A stretch of DNA of 64,000 nt from Janthinobacterium sp. J1-1 (GTDB lineage Bacteria; Pseudomonadota; Gammaproteobacteria; Burkholderiales; Burkholderiaceae_D). The notes below the pieces were generated by a model. The model ran no database searches. It saw only the letters and a list, made by a program, of their open reading frames with translations, and had not been told where the DNA came from. The stretch lies in contig NZ_CP132339.1 of NCBI RefSeq assembly GCF_030944405.1, positions 4,402,001-4,466,000 of the forward strand, read 5' to 3'. Positions 1 to 8,985 of the stretch are shown in pieces (within the stretch, counting starts at the first letter, position 1; the number at the start of each line of letters is the position of its first letter). Position numbers and translations under genes: made by a program.

Positions 1-1
1 C

Positions 2-70
2 GCCCTGGCAGCGACCTTCGGCGGCCGCCAGCGTGACCACGAGCGCGTATTGCGCCACGTGTCGATCTGA
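2..70 (+). CDS. 3' end of an unidentified gene (partial)
   Basis: An open frame enters from the left edge and stops at TGA 68-70, giving about 22 residues ending in RQRDHERVLRHVSI. Third positions are mostly G or C, as in the coding genes here, so this is probably the tail of a real gene. Too little is present to name a family. Confidence 0.3.
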   Translation, partial: ALAATFGGRQRDHERVLRHVSI

Positions 71-98
71 TCATTTACCTTATTACAGGAGAAACTCC

Positions 99-173
99 AT
101 GCGTTCCATCCTCTTGCTGTTGCTGGGCATCCCGCTGCCGATCGTGATCCTGATCGCCATCTTCGTCCACTAA
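99..173 (+). CDS. 24-residue hydrophobic membrane peptide
   Basis: A short ORF begins MRSILLLLLGIPLP and ends with a histidine before TAA. Apart from Arg2 and the last histidine it is almost entirely Leu, Ile, Val, Pro and Gly, so it could form a single membrane span with a Pro-Gly kink. A good ribosome-binding sequence, CAGGAGAAACTCC, sits directly before the ATG, and a stem-loop with a T-rich tail follows at 203. An SD plus a terminator suggest an independently expressed small protein. Very short proteins of this kind are common and uncharacterised in Gram-negative bacteria. I do not know its function. Confidence 0.6.
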   Translation: MRSILLLLLGIPLPIVILIAIFVH

Positions 174-202
174 GCGTTTCCGCTTTGCGGACAGAATGAA
201 AC

Positions 203-241
203 ATCGGGCGCATACCGCAAGGTCTGCGCCCGATTTGTTTT
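203..241 (+). terminator. Rho-independent terminator after the small membrane peptide
   Basis: A perfect 10-bp stem (ATCGGGCGCA at 203-212 pairing with TGCGCCCGAT at 225-234) encloses a 12-base loop and is followed by TTGTTTTGT. It lies 30 bases after the stop of the 24-residue ORF and between that gene and a convergent esterase gene. Confidence 0.65.
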
Positions 242-283
242 GTGGTGGCCAAACAAGAACGTTGAATCTGTGCACCACGTTTT

Positions 284-1111
284 TCACTCGCGATGTTGCT
301 CGAAAAGCCAGTTTCGCCACCAGTAACCAGGGTAGAGATCGGCATGCAACTGGTGATCGAGGCCGTCATACTCCCTGAAGAAAATGCGTTGGCCACCGCG
401 TTTTTCAATCAGCTTGCTGAACCTGAGGTCGGCAAAAATCGGGTTCTCGGTATCGGCGTTGCCATGCATGACCCAGATCGGCAAGTCCCGCAGCAGCTCC
501 GCGGAGCTATTTGCTGGCGCGATGCCCGAGACCGGCATGATGGCGGCAAACAAGTTTGGCTTCAAGGTTGGCGCAAGCCAGGCGGCCGAGCCGCCCATCG
601 AGAATCCGAGCGCATAGATTCTCGCGCCGTCCACCGGGTGTTGTTGGGCGAATGTTTCGACCAGTTCCAGCGCCGCGACCAGGGCCGTCGCGTGTTCGGC
701 GTATTGATCCGGTGACGGCGGGCCGTAGTTTGCGCTTCGGACTGGAAACTGCGGTACCAGGACATAGGCTTGATATCGCGCGCGTATCTCCGGCATGGCC
801 CAGGATTTTGCCAGGCGATCGAGCTGGCGCAGGTTGTCGGTGCCGATGCCGCCGGAGCCGTGCAGTTGCAGTATCAGGGGATAGCGCACGCCTGGCTCCG
901 GGTTCAGTGGCGCCAGGAGTCTGTACGGCAGCACCGTCCCATCCGATGCCGTAAAAGTATGCTGCGTAAATAAGCCGGGTTCGACGGACGACACCACGTC
1001 ACGCGCCATCGGTGCCGCGCCATTGATCACCTCATGCCTCGCCATGTGATGAGCGCATCCGCTCAGTGCAGCGAGGACGACGAGTGCCATCGGCAGTACG
1101 AGTTTGTTCAT
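284..1111 (-). CDS. Alpha/beta-hydrolase lipoprotein (esterase/PHB-depolymerase-like)
   Basis: The 275-residue product has a lipoprotein signal peptide ending LSGC (Cys19), then an alpha/beta-hydrolase domain. LHGSGG (84-88) is the probable oxyanion loop and GFSMGG carries the nucleophile Ser171. HGNADTENP supplies a likely Asp220 and GLDHQ a likely His253. This resembles the secreted dienelactone-hydrolase/phospholipase-carboxylesterase group, probably cleaving an ester at the cell envelope; the substrate is unknown. An upstream in-frame start at 1180 exists, but the start at 1111 gives a proper lipoprotein signal and has AAGGG just before it, so I use it. The gene is divergent from the DUF1439 lipoprotein gene across a 165-bp gap. 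Confidence 0.8.
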   Translation of the reverse strand: MNKLVLPMALVVLAALSGCAHHMARHEVINGAAPMARDVVSSVEPGLFTQHTFTASDGTVLPYRLLAPLNPEPGVRYPLILQLHGSGGIGTDNLRQLDRLAKSWAMPEIRARYQAYVLVPQFPVRSANYGPPSPDQYAEHATALVAALELVETFAQQHPVDGARIYALGFSMGGSAAWLAPTLKPNLFAAIMPVSGIAPANSSAELLRDLPIWVMHGNADTENPIFADLRFSKLIEKRGGQRIFFREYDGLDHQLHADLYPGYWWRNWLFEQHRE

Positions 1112-1276
1112 GTAGACCCTTGGGAGTGTGAGCGCAGCATATGTTCCCAAAAGCATGGCTGGCAGGACGGCTGGTGTCAAAGCTTATTTTTCTGCATCCG
1201 ACGGTATTGGTGGCACGGATTTGTGTTGCGTCAAACGGCTGTGTAAGATAGCCGGACCACTTATTCGAGAACCTCC

Positions 1277-1846
1277 ATGACTGCCACCTCCAAGCGCTCC
1301 TTCCTGAAAACCGCCGCCATCGCCGTGCTTGCCGGCAGCATGCTGGCCTCGTGCTCGACCTTGATCGGCCCGCGCGACGTCAATCTGTCACTCGCCAAGA
1401 TGCAGCAGGGACTGGAACGCCGTTTCCCGATCGACAAGCGGGTGCTGTCGGTGCTGGAGGTGAAGGTCAGCAATCCGCAATTGTCCTTGCAGCCTGAACG
1501 AGAGCGGGTGGCGCTGTCGGTCGACGCCAGCGTGACGCCGCCGTTTGTGCGCCAGCACTGGCGCGGCAACCTGGCCATCTCGGGGCGCCTGCGGCTCGAC
1601 CCGCAGCGCAATGCCGTGTACCTCGCCGACGCCAGCGTGGACCGGGTCAATATCGAGGGAATGGATGAGTCGCAGCAGCGCCAGTTCGCCAAGGTGGCCA
1701 GCCTGGTGGCCGACCAACTGATGCATGAAACGCCGATCTACACCTTCAAGCCCGAGGATCTGCGCTATGCGGGCGTGCAGTTCGTGCCGACGCAGATCAG
1801 AACCACCGGCAGCGGCCTGGTGGTGACGGTCGAGCCGGTGAAATAG
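1277..1846 (+). CDS. DUF1439 (YceB-like) lipoprotein
   Basis: The 189-residue protein has a signal peptide with a lysine/arginine pair (SKRSFLK) and a lipobox LASC (Cys26). The body fits the DUF1439 family: an LSLAKMQQGLERRFPI segment, a long beta-rich middle and a C-terminal stretch on the peptide's effect on the envelope. YceB-type proteins are small outer-membrane lipoproteins of unknown biochemical role. The KR-x-F-L-K signal faintly resembles a twin-arginine motif, but the canonical RR is absent, so Sec export is the simpler reading. It is transcribed alone; the next gene is convergent 14 bases beyond its stop. Confidence 0.75.
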   Translation: MTATSKRSFLKTAAIAVLAGSMLASCSTLIGPRDVNLSLAKMQQGLERRFPIDKRVLSVLEVKVSNPQLSLQPERERVALSVDASVTPPFVRQHWRGNLAISGRLRLDPQRNAVYLADASVDRVNIEGMDESQQRQFAKVASLVADQLMHETPIYTFKPEDLRYAGVQFVPTQIRTTGSGLVVTVEPVK

Positions 1847-1860
1847 GCCAACAGCGGCCG

Positions 1861-2832
1861 TCAGTGTGAGGAAACAAACTCGACGCCGGCAAACGTGGGC
1901 GGAATGGCAAAGCTCGCCCGCATGCGCCGGGCCTCCGCCGCCGGGGCCAGGCCGAACAGCCGCCGGAACTCCCGGCTGAACTGCGACGCACTGGTATAGC
2001 CCACGGCGTGGCATGCCGCTTCCGCCGTCAGGTCCTGGCGCACCATCAGCAAGCGGGCCTGGTGCAGCCGCGTCGATTTCAGGTATTGCATCGGCGATGT
2101 CTGCGTGATCGCCTTGAAGTGGTGGTGGAAAGCCGGAATGCTCATGCCCGCTTCGCGCGCCAGCTGCGCCAGGTCGAGCGCTTCCGCGTAAGCGGCATGG
2201 ATGCGGCGCAGCGCGCGGCCTATCCTTCCATACTGGCCTTTCAGCGCCAGCGCCTCGCGCATCGCGCGTCCCTGGGCGCCGGTCAGCACCCGGAAATACA
2301 GTTCGCGCAGCAGGCCCGGTCCCAGCACGACCGCCTCCAGCGGCCGGTTCAAGGCCTCCAGGAAACGCAAGATCGACAGGCGCATGTCCGTATCGATGGG
2401 GCTCGACAGCATGCTCTGCGGTGCCTGGGCCGCTTCGGCCACGGCCTGGCGGTCGATATGCAGCATCAGCTCGGCGGTGATGGCGAAATCGAGGTGCAGG
2501 TAGAGCGCGAGCAGCGGCTGGGCCGGCGTCGCATCCGTTTCCATGTCGAACGGTACGGGAACCGACACGGCCAGGTAATGCTGCGCATCGTACACATACA
2601 GTTTGTCGCCGAAGTAACCGCGCTTGCAGCCCTGGCAAACGATGACGATGCCCGGATCGTAGAGTACCGGCGTGCGCGTCAGGGCCCGATCGGAACGCAG
2701 TATCCGCACGCTGGGCAGGGCGGTGAGGTTATAGCCTTCGGCCGGCGCCAAGGCGCGCAGCAGTTCGACCATGCGCCGCTGCGCCTGGCCGGCAGCGTCG
2801 TCGAGTGGATAGTCGGCTATCGGATGAAACAT
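1861..2832 (-). CDS. AraC-family transcriptional regulator
   Basis: A 323-residue protein with an N-terminal AraC-type cupin domain (effector binding) and a C-terminal pair of helix-turn-helix motifs. The C-terminal stretch IPAFHHHFKAITQTSPMQYLK and the later GYTSASQFSREFRRLFG are the family signature. A longer frame opens at 2955, but that start lies inside the divergent dehydrogenase gene, so the start at 2832 (MFHPIADYPLDD) is preferred; its ribosome-binding site is weak. Members of this subgroup often sit next to, and control, a short-chain dehydrogenase, exactly as here. It probably regulates the divergent gene at 2927 and itself from the shared 94-bp gap; the inducer is unknown. Confidence 0.8.
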   Translation of the reverse strand: MFHPIADYPLDDAAGQAQRRMVELLRALAPAEGYNLTALPSVRILRSDRALTRTPVLYDPGIVIVCQGCKRGYFGDKLYVYDAQHYLAVSVPVPFDMETDATPAQPLLALYLHLDFAITAELMLHIDRQAVAEAAQAPQSMLSSPIDTDMRLSILRFLEALNRPLEAVVLGPGLLRELYFRVLTGAQGRAMREALALKGQYGRIGRALRRIHAAYAEALDLAQLAREAGMSIPAFHHHFKAITQTSPMQYLKSTRLHQARLLMVRQDLTAEAACHAVGYTSASQFSREFRRLFGLAPAAEARRMRASFAIPPTFAGVEFVSSH

Positions 2833-2875
2833 AGTTTTAGGCAAGAAATATAGCGGATCATGGTTTATTGGAGCG

Positions 2876-2888
2876 ATTCTTGAAGAAT
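2876..2888. promoter_or_regulatory. Palindrome in the AraC/dehydrogenase divergent promoter
   Basis: ATTCTT-G-AAGAAT is a perfect 6-1-6 inverted repeat in the gap between the AraC regulator and the dehydrogenase. It is a candidate operator. AraC proteins more often bind direct repeats, so the assignment to this regulator is only positional. Confidence 0.3.
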
Positions 2889-2926
2889 AACATGCCATTT
2901 CCATTAACTTACTTGCAGAAGGCCCT

Positions 2927-3760
2927 ATGGCATCCAATAAACTCTTGCTGATCACCGGCGTCAGCAGCGGCTTCGGCCGCGCCCTTGCGGAACAAGCGCT
3001 GGCGGACGGTCACCGCGTGGTCGGCACGGTCAGGAATCCGCAGGCCGCGGCGGCGTTCGAAGCCCTGTGTCCGGCGCGTGCCCACGCGCGCCTGCTTGAC
3101 GTGACGCAATTCGATGCCATCGACGGCGTCGTCGCCGAGATCGAAGCAAACCTCGGCGCGGTCGATGTGCTCGTCAACAATGCCGGTTACGGACACGAAG
3201 GCATCCTGGAAGAATCGCCGCTGTCAGATATGCGCCGCCAGTTCGAGGTCAACGTCTTCGGCCCGGTCGCCATGATCAAGGCCGTGTTGCCATACATGCG
3301 CACGCGCCGGCGCGGCCATGTCGTCAACATCACGTCGATGGGCGGCTACCTGACGATGCCCGGCATCGCCTATTACTGCGGCAGCAAATTCGCGCTGGAA
3401 GGCATTTCGGACACGCTGGCCAAGGAAGTCCGGGCGTTCGGTATTGCGGTGACTGCCGTCGCGCCAGGGTCGTTTCGCACCGACTGGGCCGGCCGTTCGA
3501 TGCAGCGCACCGCCCGCTCGATTGCCGACTACGATGCCCTGTTCGATCCGGTTCGCCAAGCGCGGCAGGAGAAAAGCGGCAGGCAGCTGGGCGATCCTGG
3601 CAAGGCGGCGCGCGCGATACTGGCCATTATCGAGGAGCTCGCGCCGCCGACGCATTTGCTGCTGGGCAGCGACGCGCTGCAGCTGGTGCGGGGCAGGCTG
3701 GCCGAGCTTGGGCGCGAGATCGATGCGTGGGAGCAGCTCACGCAGTCTACCGATGGTTGA
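2927..3760 (+). CDS. Short-chain dehydrogenase/reductase
   Basis: The 277-residue protein is a classical SDR. The nucleotide-binding motif TGVSSGFG is at residues 10-17, NNAG at 84-87, a catalytic Ser near 137 and YCGSK (Tyr150/Lys154). It is an NAD(P)-dependent oxidoreductase of the cytoplasm acting on an unknown carbonyl or alcohol. Length and the ALEGISDTLAKEV helix after the active site match oxidoreductases commonly paired with AraC regulators. An AAGG sequence precedes the ATG. The gene ends at a strong bidirectional terminator (3791-3832). Substrate cannot be inferred from sequence. Confidence 0.85.
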   Translation: MASNKLLLITGVSSGFGRALAEQALADGHRVVGTVRNPQAAAAFEALCPARAHARLLDVTQFDAIDGVVAEIEANLGAVDVLVNNAGYGHEGILEESPLSDMRRQFEVNVFGPVAMIKAVLPYMRTRRRGHVVNITSMGGYLTMPGIAYYCGSKFALEGISDTLAKEVRAFGIAVTAVAPGSFRTDWAGRSMQRTARSIADYDALFDPVRQARQEKSGRQLGDPGKAARAILAIIEELAPPTHLLLGSDALQLVRGRLAELGREIDAWEQLTQSTDG

Positions 3761-3790
3761 TTGCCGATCAATGTACCGATGATGATCCCC

Positions 3791-3832
3791 CAGAAATGAC
3801 AAAACCGCCCGTGGGCGGTTTTGTCATTTCTG
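3791..3832. terminator. Bidirectional terminator with a perfect 20-bp stem
   Basis: Two 20-base arms are exact reverse complements around a 2-base centre. The inner part is AACCGCCC/GGGCGGTT, followed on both strands by TTTTGTCATTT-type tracts. It separates the dehydrogenase (plus) from the convergent LpxO-like gene (minus) and should stop transcription from both sides. Confidence 0.85.
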
Positions 3833-3846
3833 ATGCGCAAGCACGC

Positions 3847-4746
3847 TCAGATATAGTAGATCAGCGCAATGATGGCGACCACCAGCGCGATGCGCGTCAG
3901 GTTGTAGGCGTTCTTGTTCCAGGCCTTGAAGCGGCGGCGGTACTGGCCCATGGCCCACGAAATGCGGAACAGCTTGCTGATGCCGCCGGCCTGGTCGCCC
4001 AGTTCGTTGGGCGAAGCGGCCGCCGTCATCAGGGTGCGGCCCAGCCAGCGGTTCAGCGCCTGCGCCCAGCGGAAACGCATCGGGCGTTCGATGTCGCAGA
4101 ACAGAATGATGCGGTCGCTGTCGGCGTCGTTGCGGGCCCAGTGGATATAGGTTTCGTCGAACATCACGGCCTGGCCGTCGCGCCAGCTGTGGCGCTCGCC
4201 ATCGACGTCGATAAAGCAGCGGTCATCGTTCGGCGTCTGCAGGCCCAGGTGGTAGCGCAGGGAGCCGGCAAACGGATCGCGGTGCGGGTTGAGCTTGCCG
4301 CCGGACGGCAGTTCGGCAAACATGGCGGCCTTGATCGACGGAATCGATTGCAGCAGGGCATAGGTTTGCGGGCACATCTGCTGTGCCGACGGGTGGCTGG
4401 CGTCATACCATTTCAGGTAAAAACGCTTCCAGCCGTATTTGAAGAAGGAATTGAAGCCGACATCGTCGTTCTTCTCGGCCGCCTTGATCTTTTTCAGTTC
4501 CTGCAAGCGCAGCGCTTCATCGCGGATGATATGCCAGTTCTGCTGCAGCGGCGCCAGTTCGGGAAAGTCGGAGACGGCCAGGTAGGGCGTGGCCGGCACT
4601 TTTGAAAACGTGTGCATGAACAGGTTCAGCGGCGCCATGAACGACGAGTGGTCGAAAATCTGGCGCCGGAACGGCAGGCGCACCTTGCCCCGGAAATGGA
4701 TATGTAAAACGGAAAACACAAAAATGCCCAGCAAGGCCCACTTCAT
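3847..4746 (-). CDS. lpxO: LpxO-like Fe(II)/2-oxoglutarate-dependent (aspartyl/asparaginyl beta-hydroxylase family) lipid A hydroxylase
   Basis: A 299-residue protein with a membrane segment at the N terminus (KWALLGIFVFSVLHI) and another at the extreme C terminus (IALVVAIIALIYYI). Between them lies an aspartyl/asparaginyl beta-hydroxylase fold: NPHRDPFAGSLRYHLGL holds the iron ligands His155 and Asp157, and YIHWARND the distal His202. This layout matches LpxO, which 2-hydroxylates the secondary acyl chain of lipid A at the inner membrane. An acyl-chain or peptide hydroxylase of related type cannot be excluded. The start at 4746 is chosen because GAGG precedes it and the membrane anchor starts there; a start at 4776 would add ten residues. 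Confidence 0.7.
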   Translation of the reverse strand: MKWALLGIFVFSVLHIHFRGKVRLPFRRQIFDHSSFMAPLNLFMHTFSKVPATPYLAVSDFPELAPLQQNWHIIRDEALRLQELKKIKAAEKNDDVGFNSFFKYGWKRFYLKWYDASHPSAQQMCPQTYALLQSIPSIKAAMFAELPSGGKLNPHRDPFAGSLRYHLGLQTPNDDRCFIDVDGERHSWRDGQAVMFDETYIHWARNDADSDRIILFCDIERPMRFRWAQALNRWLGRTLMTAAASPNELGDQAGGISKLFRISWAMGQYRRRFKAWNKNAYNLTRIALVVAIIALIYYI

Positions 4747-5187
4747 ACTCAACCTCGATTGTAAAGAATGGGGCAATTATAACCAGTTAATGCGCGCAGC
4801 CATGGGGCAGGGTCGAATGCGCGGCTGGCGCCTGCATGGACAAAAAGGCAGGAGCGCGTCCTGGCGCTAAGTGAAGTGCCACACATTGTAGAGAAATAAG
4901 TGCTGAAACTTTGTCTAAAAGCAAATATATAGTACTTTTAGGCATCAAAATTGAGTTTCTGAAAATCTTTTTTTGTTTCCTATGAGTTATAGTTTCGCCT
5001 ATAGAGAAAGCGCCGGTCCAGACCCGCGCCACTCGTTCGGCAAGACCCCCGACAGCCCAAAAAACGCCAGTCACCGGCCTGTATCCCATACCAGGATACC
5101 GCCTGCATCGTATCGCCTGCTGTACCACCTATCGCATCGACGCCGCCGTGTCCGGCAAGCATGTTTATTACAGGAACAGGATTAATC
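4747..5187. other. 441-bp gap with an AT-rich stretch before the chemoreceptor
   Basis: No convincing gene is seen in either strand. About 4865-4995 is markedly AT-rich compared with its surroundings, including runs such as CAAATATATAGTAC and a T-rich tract near 4966-4976, and probably holds promoters for the chemoreceptor (plus) and the hydroxylase (minus). I did not find a clear FliA-type (flagellar sigma) promoter. Confidence 0.4.
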
Positions 5188-6768
5188 ATGAAGTCACAAC
5201 GTAGTCTTACCATCGGCATGCGCCTGACCCTCGGCTTTGCGGCCCTGGTGGCGCTGATGCTGGTGCTGGCCGCTTTTGCCATGCTGCGCATCGGCGCCAT
5301 TTCGAATGCCATGAAGGCCCAGGAAACCGTGCAGCAGCAAAAACTCGAACCGCTGTACGTGGCGCGCGAGGCGCTCGACCAGACCGGCCTGGCGGCCCGC
5401 AACGCCTATATTTTTCACGATGAAGCGGCCGCCAGCAGGGAGCTGGCGATTCTCGACCAGCAAAAAGCGCTGTACCTCGATGCGTTGTCGAAACTCGCGC
5501 CGGTGTTCAAGGGCGACCCGCAGTTCGACAAGGTCAGCATCGGCCTGAACGCCATGGCGCAGGAACTGCTGCGCCCGCGCCAGTTGCGCGAGGCCGGCAA
5601 GATGGAAGAGTACGGCACTTTCCTGGTCAATGACTGCAGCCCCCTGCGGCGCCAGATCGTGGCCGATATCGATGCGGTGCTCAAATCGGTGCAGCGCGAG
5701 TCGGCACAGGCCAGCGAAGCGGCGCACGCCATCTATGGCCAGTCGGTACGCTGGATGGCCGTGCTGGCCGCGGTCAGCGTGCTGGTCTGCGTGGTGGTCG
5801 GCACCGTCATCACGCGCCGGTTGCTGCGCCAGCTCGGTGGCGAGCCCGACTATGCGGCGGCGATTGCCGACCGCATCGCCCATGGCGAACTGGGCATCGA
5901 AGTGGTGACGCGTCCAGGGGACGACAGCAGCATGCTGTTCGCCATGAAGACCATGCGCGACAATCTGTCGGCGATAGTCGGCAAAGTGCGCCGCGGCACG
6001 GAAAACATTGCGGCCGCCTCGACCGATATCGCCTCGGGCAACCGCGACCTGTCGCTGCGCACCGAGCAGCAGGCCGGTTCGCTGGAGGAGGTGGCCTCGT
6101 CGATGGAGCAATTGATTGCCACCGTGCGCCAGAACGCGGAAAACGCCCAGCAAGCCAATCACCTGGCGCGCGAAGCGTCCAAGGTGTCGGAGCAGGGCGG
6201 CAGGGCGGTGGCCGAGGTGGTGCAGACCATGGGCCTGATCAACGCCTCGTCGAACAAGATCGTCGACATTATCGGCGTGATTGACGGCATTGCGTTCCAG
6301 ACCAATATCCTGGCGCTGAACGCCGCCGTGGAAGCGGCCCGGGCCGGCGAACAGGGCCGTGGCTTTGCCGTCGTCGCCACCGAAGTGCGCAGCCTGGCCC
6401 AGCGCTCGGCCGCCGCCGCGCACGAGATCAAGGCGCTGATCCACGATTCGGTCAGCAAGGTCGGCACCGGTACCGTGCTGGTGGAAAAAGCGGGCGCCAC
6501 CATGCATGACGTGGTGGCCGGCATCGGCCGCGTGACGGGCATCATGGCCGAGATCAGCCTCGCCACGCAGGAGCAGGGCGCCGGCATCGAGCAGATCAAC
6601 CGCGCCATCGTCGACATGGATAAAGTCACGCAGCAGAACGCGGCGCTGGTCGAGCACGCGGCGGCCGCCGCGCACCAGCTGCAGCAGCAGGCGCAGCAGC
6701 TGGAGCAGGAAGTGGGCGTCTTCAAGCTGGCCCACGCCCGGCACCGGCCGCTGCTGCTGGCGGCATAG
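5188..6768 (+). CDS. Methyl-accepting chemotaxis protein
   Basis: A 526-residue inner-membrane chemoreceptor. It starts with a membrane helix (about residues 12-35), then a periplasmic four-helix-bundle sensor of about 150 residues. A second membrane helix ([17 protein letters not shown]), a HAMP region and a long cytoplasmic coiled coil follow. The signalling tip [20 protein letters not shown] is the conserved hairpin that binds CheA/CheW. There is no C-terminal CheR/CheB-tethering pentapeptide; the protein ends HRPLLLAA. A longer frame starts at 5161, but AGGAACAGGATT precedes the ATG at 5188 and the membrane signal begins there. It stands alone, away from che genes; the ligand is unknown. 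Confidence 0.9.
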   Translation: MKSQRSLTIGMRLTLGFAALVALMLVLAAFAMLRIGAISNAMKAQETVQQQKLEPLYVAREALDQTGLAARNAYIFHDEAAASRELAILDQQKALYLDALSKLAPVFKGDPQFDKVSIGLNAMAQELLRPRQLREAGKMEEYGTFLVNDCSPLRRQIVADIDAVLKSVQRESAQASEAAHAIYGQSVRWMAVLAAVSVLVCVVVGTVITRRLLRQLGGEPDYAAAIADRIAHGELGIEVVTRPGDDSSMLFAMKTMRDNLSAIVGKVRRGTENIAAASTDIASGNRDLSLRTEQQAGSLEEVASSMEQLIATVRQNAENAQQANHLAREASKVSEQGGRAVAEVVQTMGLINASSNKIVDIIGVIDGIAFQTNILALNAAVEAARAGEQGRGFAVVATEVRSLAQRSAAAAHEIKALIHDSVSKVGTGTVLVEKAGATMHDVVAGIGRVTGIMAEISLATQEQGAGIEQINRAIVDMDKVTQQNAALVEHAAAAAHQLQQQAQQLEQEVGVFKLAHARHRPLLLAA

Positions 6769-6849
6769 CCTGCGAAGCGCGGCAAGGTGCGCGCGGTTCC
6801 GCTGTTACGCGCTACAATGATGGCCGGACCAGCGCACCCAGGATCGCAT

Positions 6850-7389
6850 ATGCAGTTGCACCGGCGTCACGATGTCGACCGCCCGGACTTCTTCCCGAAG
6901 GCCCGCGTGCCGGTGCTGCGCCATATTCTCGGCGCCATGGGCTGGGCCGTGCTCACCTGCATTCTCTGCTTTGCCATCCTGGCCGCCGCCAAGGCGCTGC
7001 TGCCGCCCCAGTACTGGGGAGTGCATACCGGGCTGGCCAGGTTCCAGCGCGAAATGTCGCTGCCGCTGCTGCTGTTCTGGGTCGTTATCTATTCGCCCAT
7101 CCTTGAAACCTTTCTCGGCCAGCTGCTGCCGCTGGAAATCCTGCGGCGTCTGCATGTGGGCCAGCCAGTGAGCATTTTTATCGGTTCCATCCTGTGGGGC
7201 ATCGTGCATTATCTGAGCGGCGGCTTGCTGCATGCAATCGTCGCGCTCGGTTCCGGCGCCATGTTCAGCTTTGTCTACCTGCGCTACCGCGAGCCGGGCG
7301 TGGCGCCCGCCTATGCGACCACCGCCCTGGCCCGCGCCGTCAACAATGCCCTGCTGCTGGTCGCCGTCGCCTACGGTTTCGACGCCTGA
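6850..7389 (+). CDS. CPBP (CAAX/Abi) family intramembrane protease-like protein
   Basis: A 179-residue membrane protein with about five hydrophobic spans. SPILETFLGQLLPLE resembles the glutamate-containing first motif of CPBP proteases, and GIVHYLSGGLLH the histidine-containing second motif. The canonical double glutamate (EExxxR) is reduced to a single Glu, so catalysis is uncertain. The start at 6850 has AGGA upstream; an earlier in-frame ATG at 6787 would add 21 polar residues. The 3' end overlaps the convergent MFS gene by 19 bases. Family members cleave prenylated proteins or act in peptide maturation; the role here is unknown. Confidence 0.65.
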   Translation: MQLHRRHDVDRPDFFPKARVPVLRHILGAMGWAVLTCILCFAILAAAKALLPPQYWGVHTGLARFQREMSLPLLLFWVVIYSPILETFLGQLLPLEILRRLHVGQPVSIFIGSILWGIVHYLSGGLLHAIVALGSGAMFSFVYLRYREPGVAPAYATTALARAVNNALLLVAVAYGFDA

Positions 7390-8867
7390 GGACGCGCCTG
7401 GCGCAGCAAATACGGCAGCAATAGCGCGGTAGCCACCGCCAGCGCTGACAACAGCAGCAATAATTGGCGGAACGCCACGTCATAACTGGCGCGCAGCAGG
7501 TCCATATTGCCTGATAGCAGTTGCGCGGCCTGCCGCAAATCGCCGAGCGCGGCGCGGCTGGCCGCTTGCGCCAACGGCAGGCCTGCCGGCAGCGATTCCG
7601 CCAGGCTGATGCCGATCAGGCCGGCCAGCACGGCGCCGGCCACCGCCAGCGCCACCCCGTCGGCCGAGACGCGCACGGTATTGAAGATGCCGGTCGCCAT
7701 GCCGGCCCGATCCGCTTCCACCACATTCAGGGCCATCGCGTCCATCAAGCCCCAGGGCAGGCCGATGCCGGCGCCGATCAGCAGCAGCGCCCAGGACGTT
7801 GCCGCGCCGGCCATGGCCAGCCAGGCCAGGCCCAGGGCGGCCAGCAGCAAGCCGGCCGCGCACAGGAAGGAGGGGCTCCACCAGCGCAGCAGCATGCTGG
7901 CCAGCACAGGCACCAGCAACAGCGGCGCGGCCAGGGCCATCATCAGGCGCCCGGCCGCCAGCGGCGCCATGCCGTCGACACCGATGAAACGCCCGGGCAG
8001 CATGACGATCAGCACGATAAACAGGAAAGCGGGCGAGGCGGCCAGCACCTGCACGCCGACAAACTGGCGCTGGCGGAACAGCGACAGGTCCAGCAATGGC
8101 TGCGCGGTTCCTTTTTCGATACGTATGAAAGTTGCGAACAGCAGCAAGGCCGCCAGGGCCGGCCACAGCACCCATGGGCTGCGCCAGCCATGCTCGGGCG
8201 CCAGCAGCAGCGCCACCGTCAGCAGGCCCAGCGCGCCGCTGAAGGTGAACGCGCCGGGCCAGTCCAGCCGGCTGCCGGCATGCGCCGGGTCATGCGGCAC
8301 GCTGGCACCGGCCAGCAACAGCCCCAGCGCGCCGAGCGCGGCGGTGGCATAGAAGATGGCCGGCCAGGGCGCCACGGCCAGCACGGCGCCGGCCGCCAGC
8401 GGACCGAAGGCCAGGCCCAAGCCAAATGTCGTGCCCAGCAAACTCATCACCCGGTTGCGCGCCGCGCCCTGGAACAACGGTGACAGCGAGGACATGGCCG
8501 CGGCAAACGCGGCCGCGCCACCCAGGCCCTGCACGAAACGCAGTGCGGCGATCAGGGGCACGGACGACGCGCTGGCGATGGCGACGGTGGCCAGGCAGAA
8601 CACGCTCAAGCCCGCCAACCAAACGCGGCGCCGGCCCAGCAGGTCGGTCAGGCTGCCGGCCACCATCATGGCGCTGCCATAGCTGAGGATATAGGCGTTG
8701 AGCACCCAGTTCAGGGCCAATGGACTGGCGCCCGCCACCTGGCTCAGGGCCGGCAGCGCCACGGCCGGGCCGGTAAACGAGAGCGGTATCAGCAGGCCCG
8801 TCAGGCAGGCGGCCAGCACTTGCAGCGACAGGGTGCGGCGGGTGGAAGCGGTGGAAACAATATGCAT
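7371..8867 (-). CDS. MFS transporter, DHA2-like (14-helix) drug exporter
   Basis: A 498-residue integral membrane protein with about 14 predicted spans. Motif A-like DLLGRRRVWLAG follows the second helix, and a motif C-like GP-rich segment (GLAFGPLAAGAVL) is in helix 5. This is the layout of the EmrB/QacA proton-coupled exporters. It is divergently arranged with a LysR regulator whose gene starts 119 bp away, the usual set-up for an inducible efflux pump. The start at 8867 is used because 29 residues before it are not membrane-like; the ribosome-binding site is poor. Substrate unknown. Confidence 0.8.
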   Translation of the reverse strand: MHIVSTASTRRTLSLQVLAACLTGLLIPLSFTGPAVALPALSQVAGASPLALNWVLNAYILSYGSAMMVAGSLTDLLGRRRVWLAGLSVFCLATVAIASASSVPLIAALRFVQGLGGAAAFAAAMSSLSPLFQGAARNRVMSLLGTTFGLGLAFGPLAAGAVLAVAPWPAIFYATAALGALGLLLAGASVPHDPAHAGSRLDWPGAFTFSGALGLLTVALLLAPEHGWRSPWVLWPALAALLLFATFIRIEKGTAQPLLDLSLFRQRQFVGVQVLAASPAFLFIVLIVMLPGRFIGVDGMAPLAAGRLMMALAAPLLLVPVLASMLLRWWSPSFLCAAGLLLAALGLAWLAMAGAATSWALLLIGAGIGLPWGLMDAMALNVVEADRAGMATGIFNTVRVSADGVALAVAGAVLAGLIGISLAESLPAGLPLAQAASRAALGDLRQAAQLLSGNMDLLRASYDVAFRQLLLLLSALAVATALLLPYLLRQARPQASKP

Positions 8868-8985
8868 GGCGACTCGCGGCAAGAGGAAGATGCCAGAGTA
8901 TGGCGGCGCGGCGATTGCAGAAAAATGGGCTAGACTGACGAACATAGCGGACAAATATGTCTTGAATTAGTCACAAGGGAATAAA

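Noticed and set aside
1210..1236. TGGCACG followed by T-rich sequence as a sigma-54 promoter before the DUF1439 gene.
   Set aside because: The -12 GC is missing at the required distance. I found no sigma-54 promoter matching both elements in the exosortase divergent gaps either.
1388..2638. A 416-codon minus-strand frame across the DUF1439 and AraC genes.
   Set aside because: It runs opposite or out of frame with two recognised genes and has no start signal or family match.
4911..4924. TTG-N8-CAA before the chemoreceptor gene.
   Set aside because: It lacks T before CAA and has no -10-like hexamer at the fixed offset; the local sequence is AT-rich.
5194..6744. A 516-codon open frame opposite the chemoreceptor.
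   Set aside because: It is a mirror of the MCP gene's codon bias. The plus-strand protein has all MCP domains.
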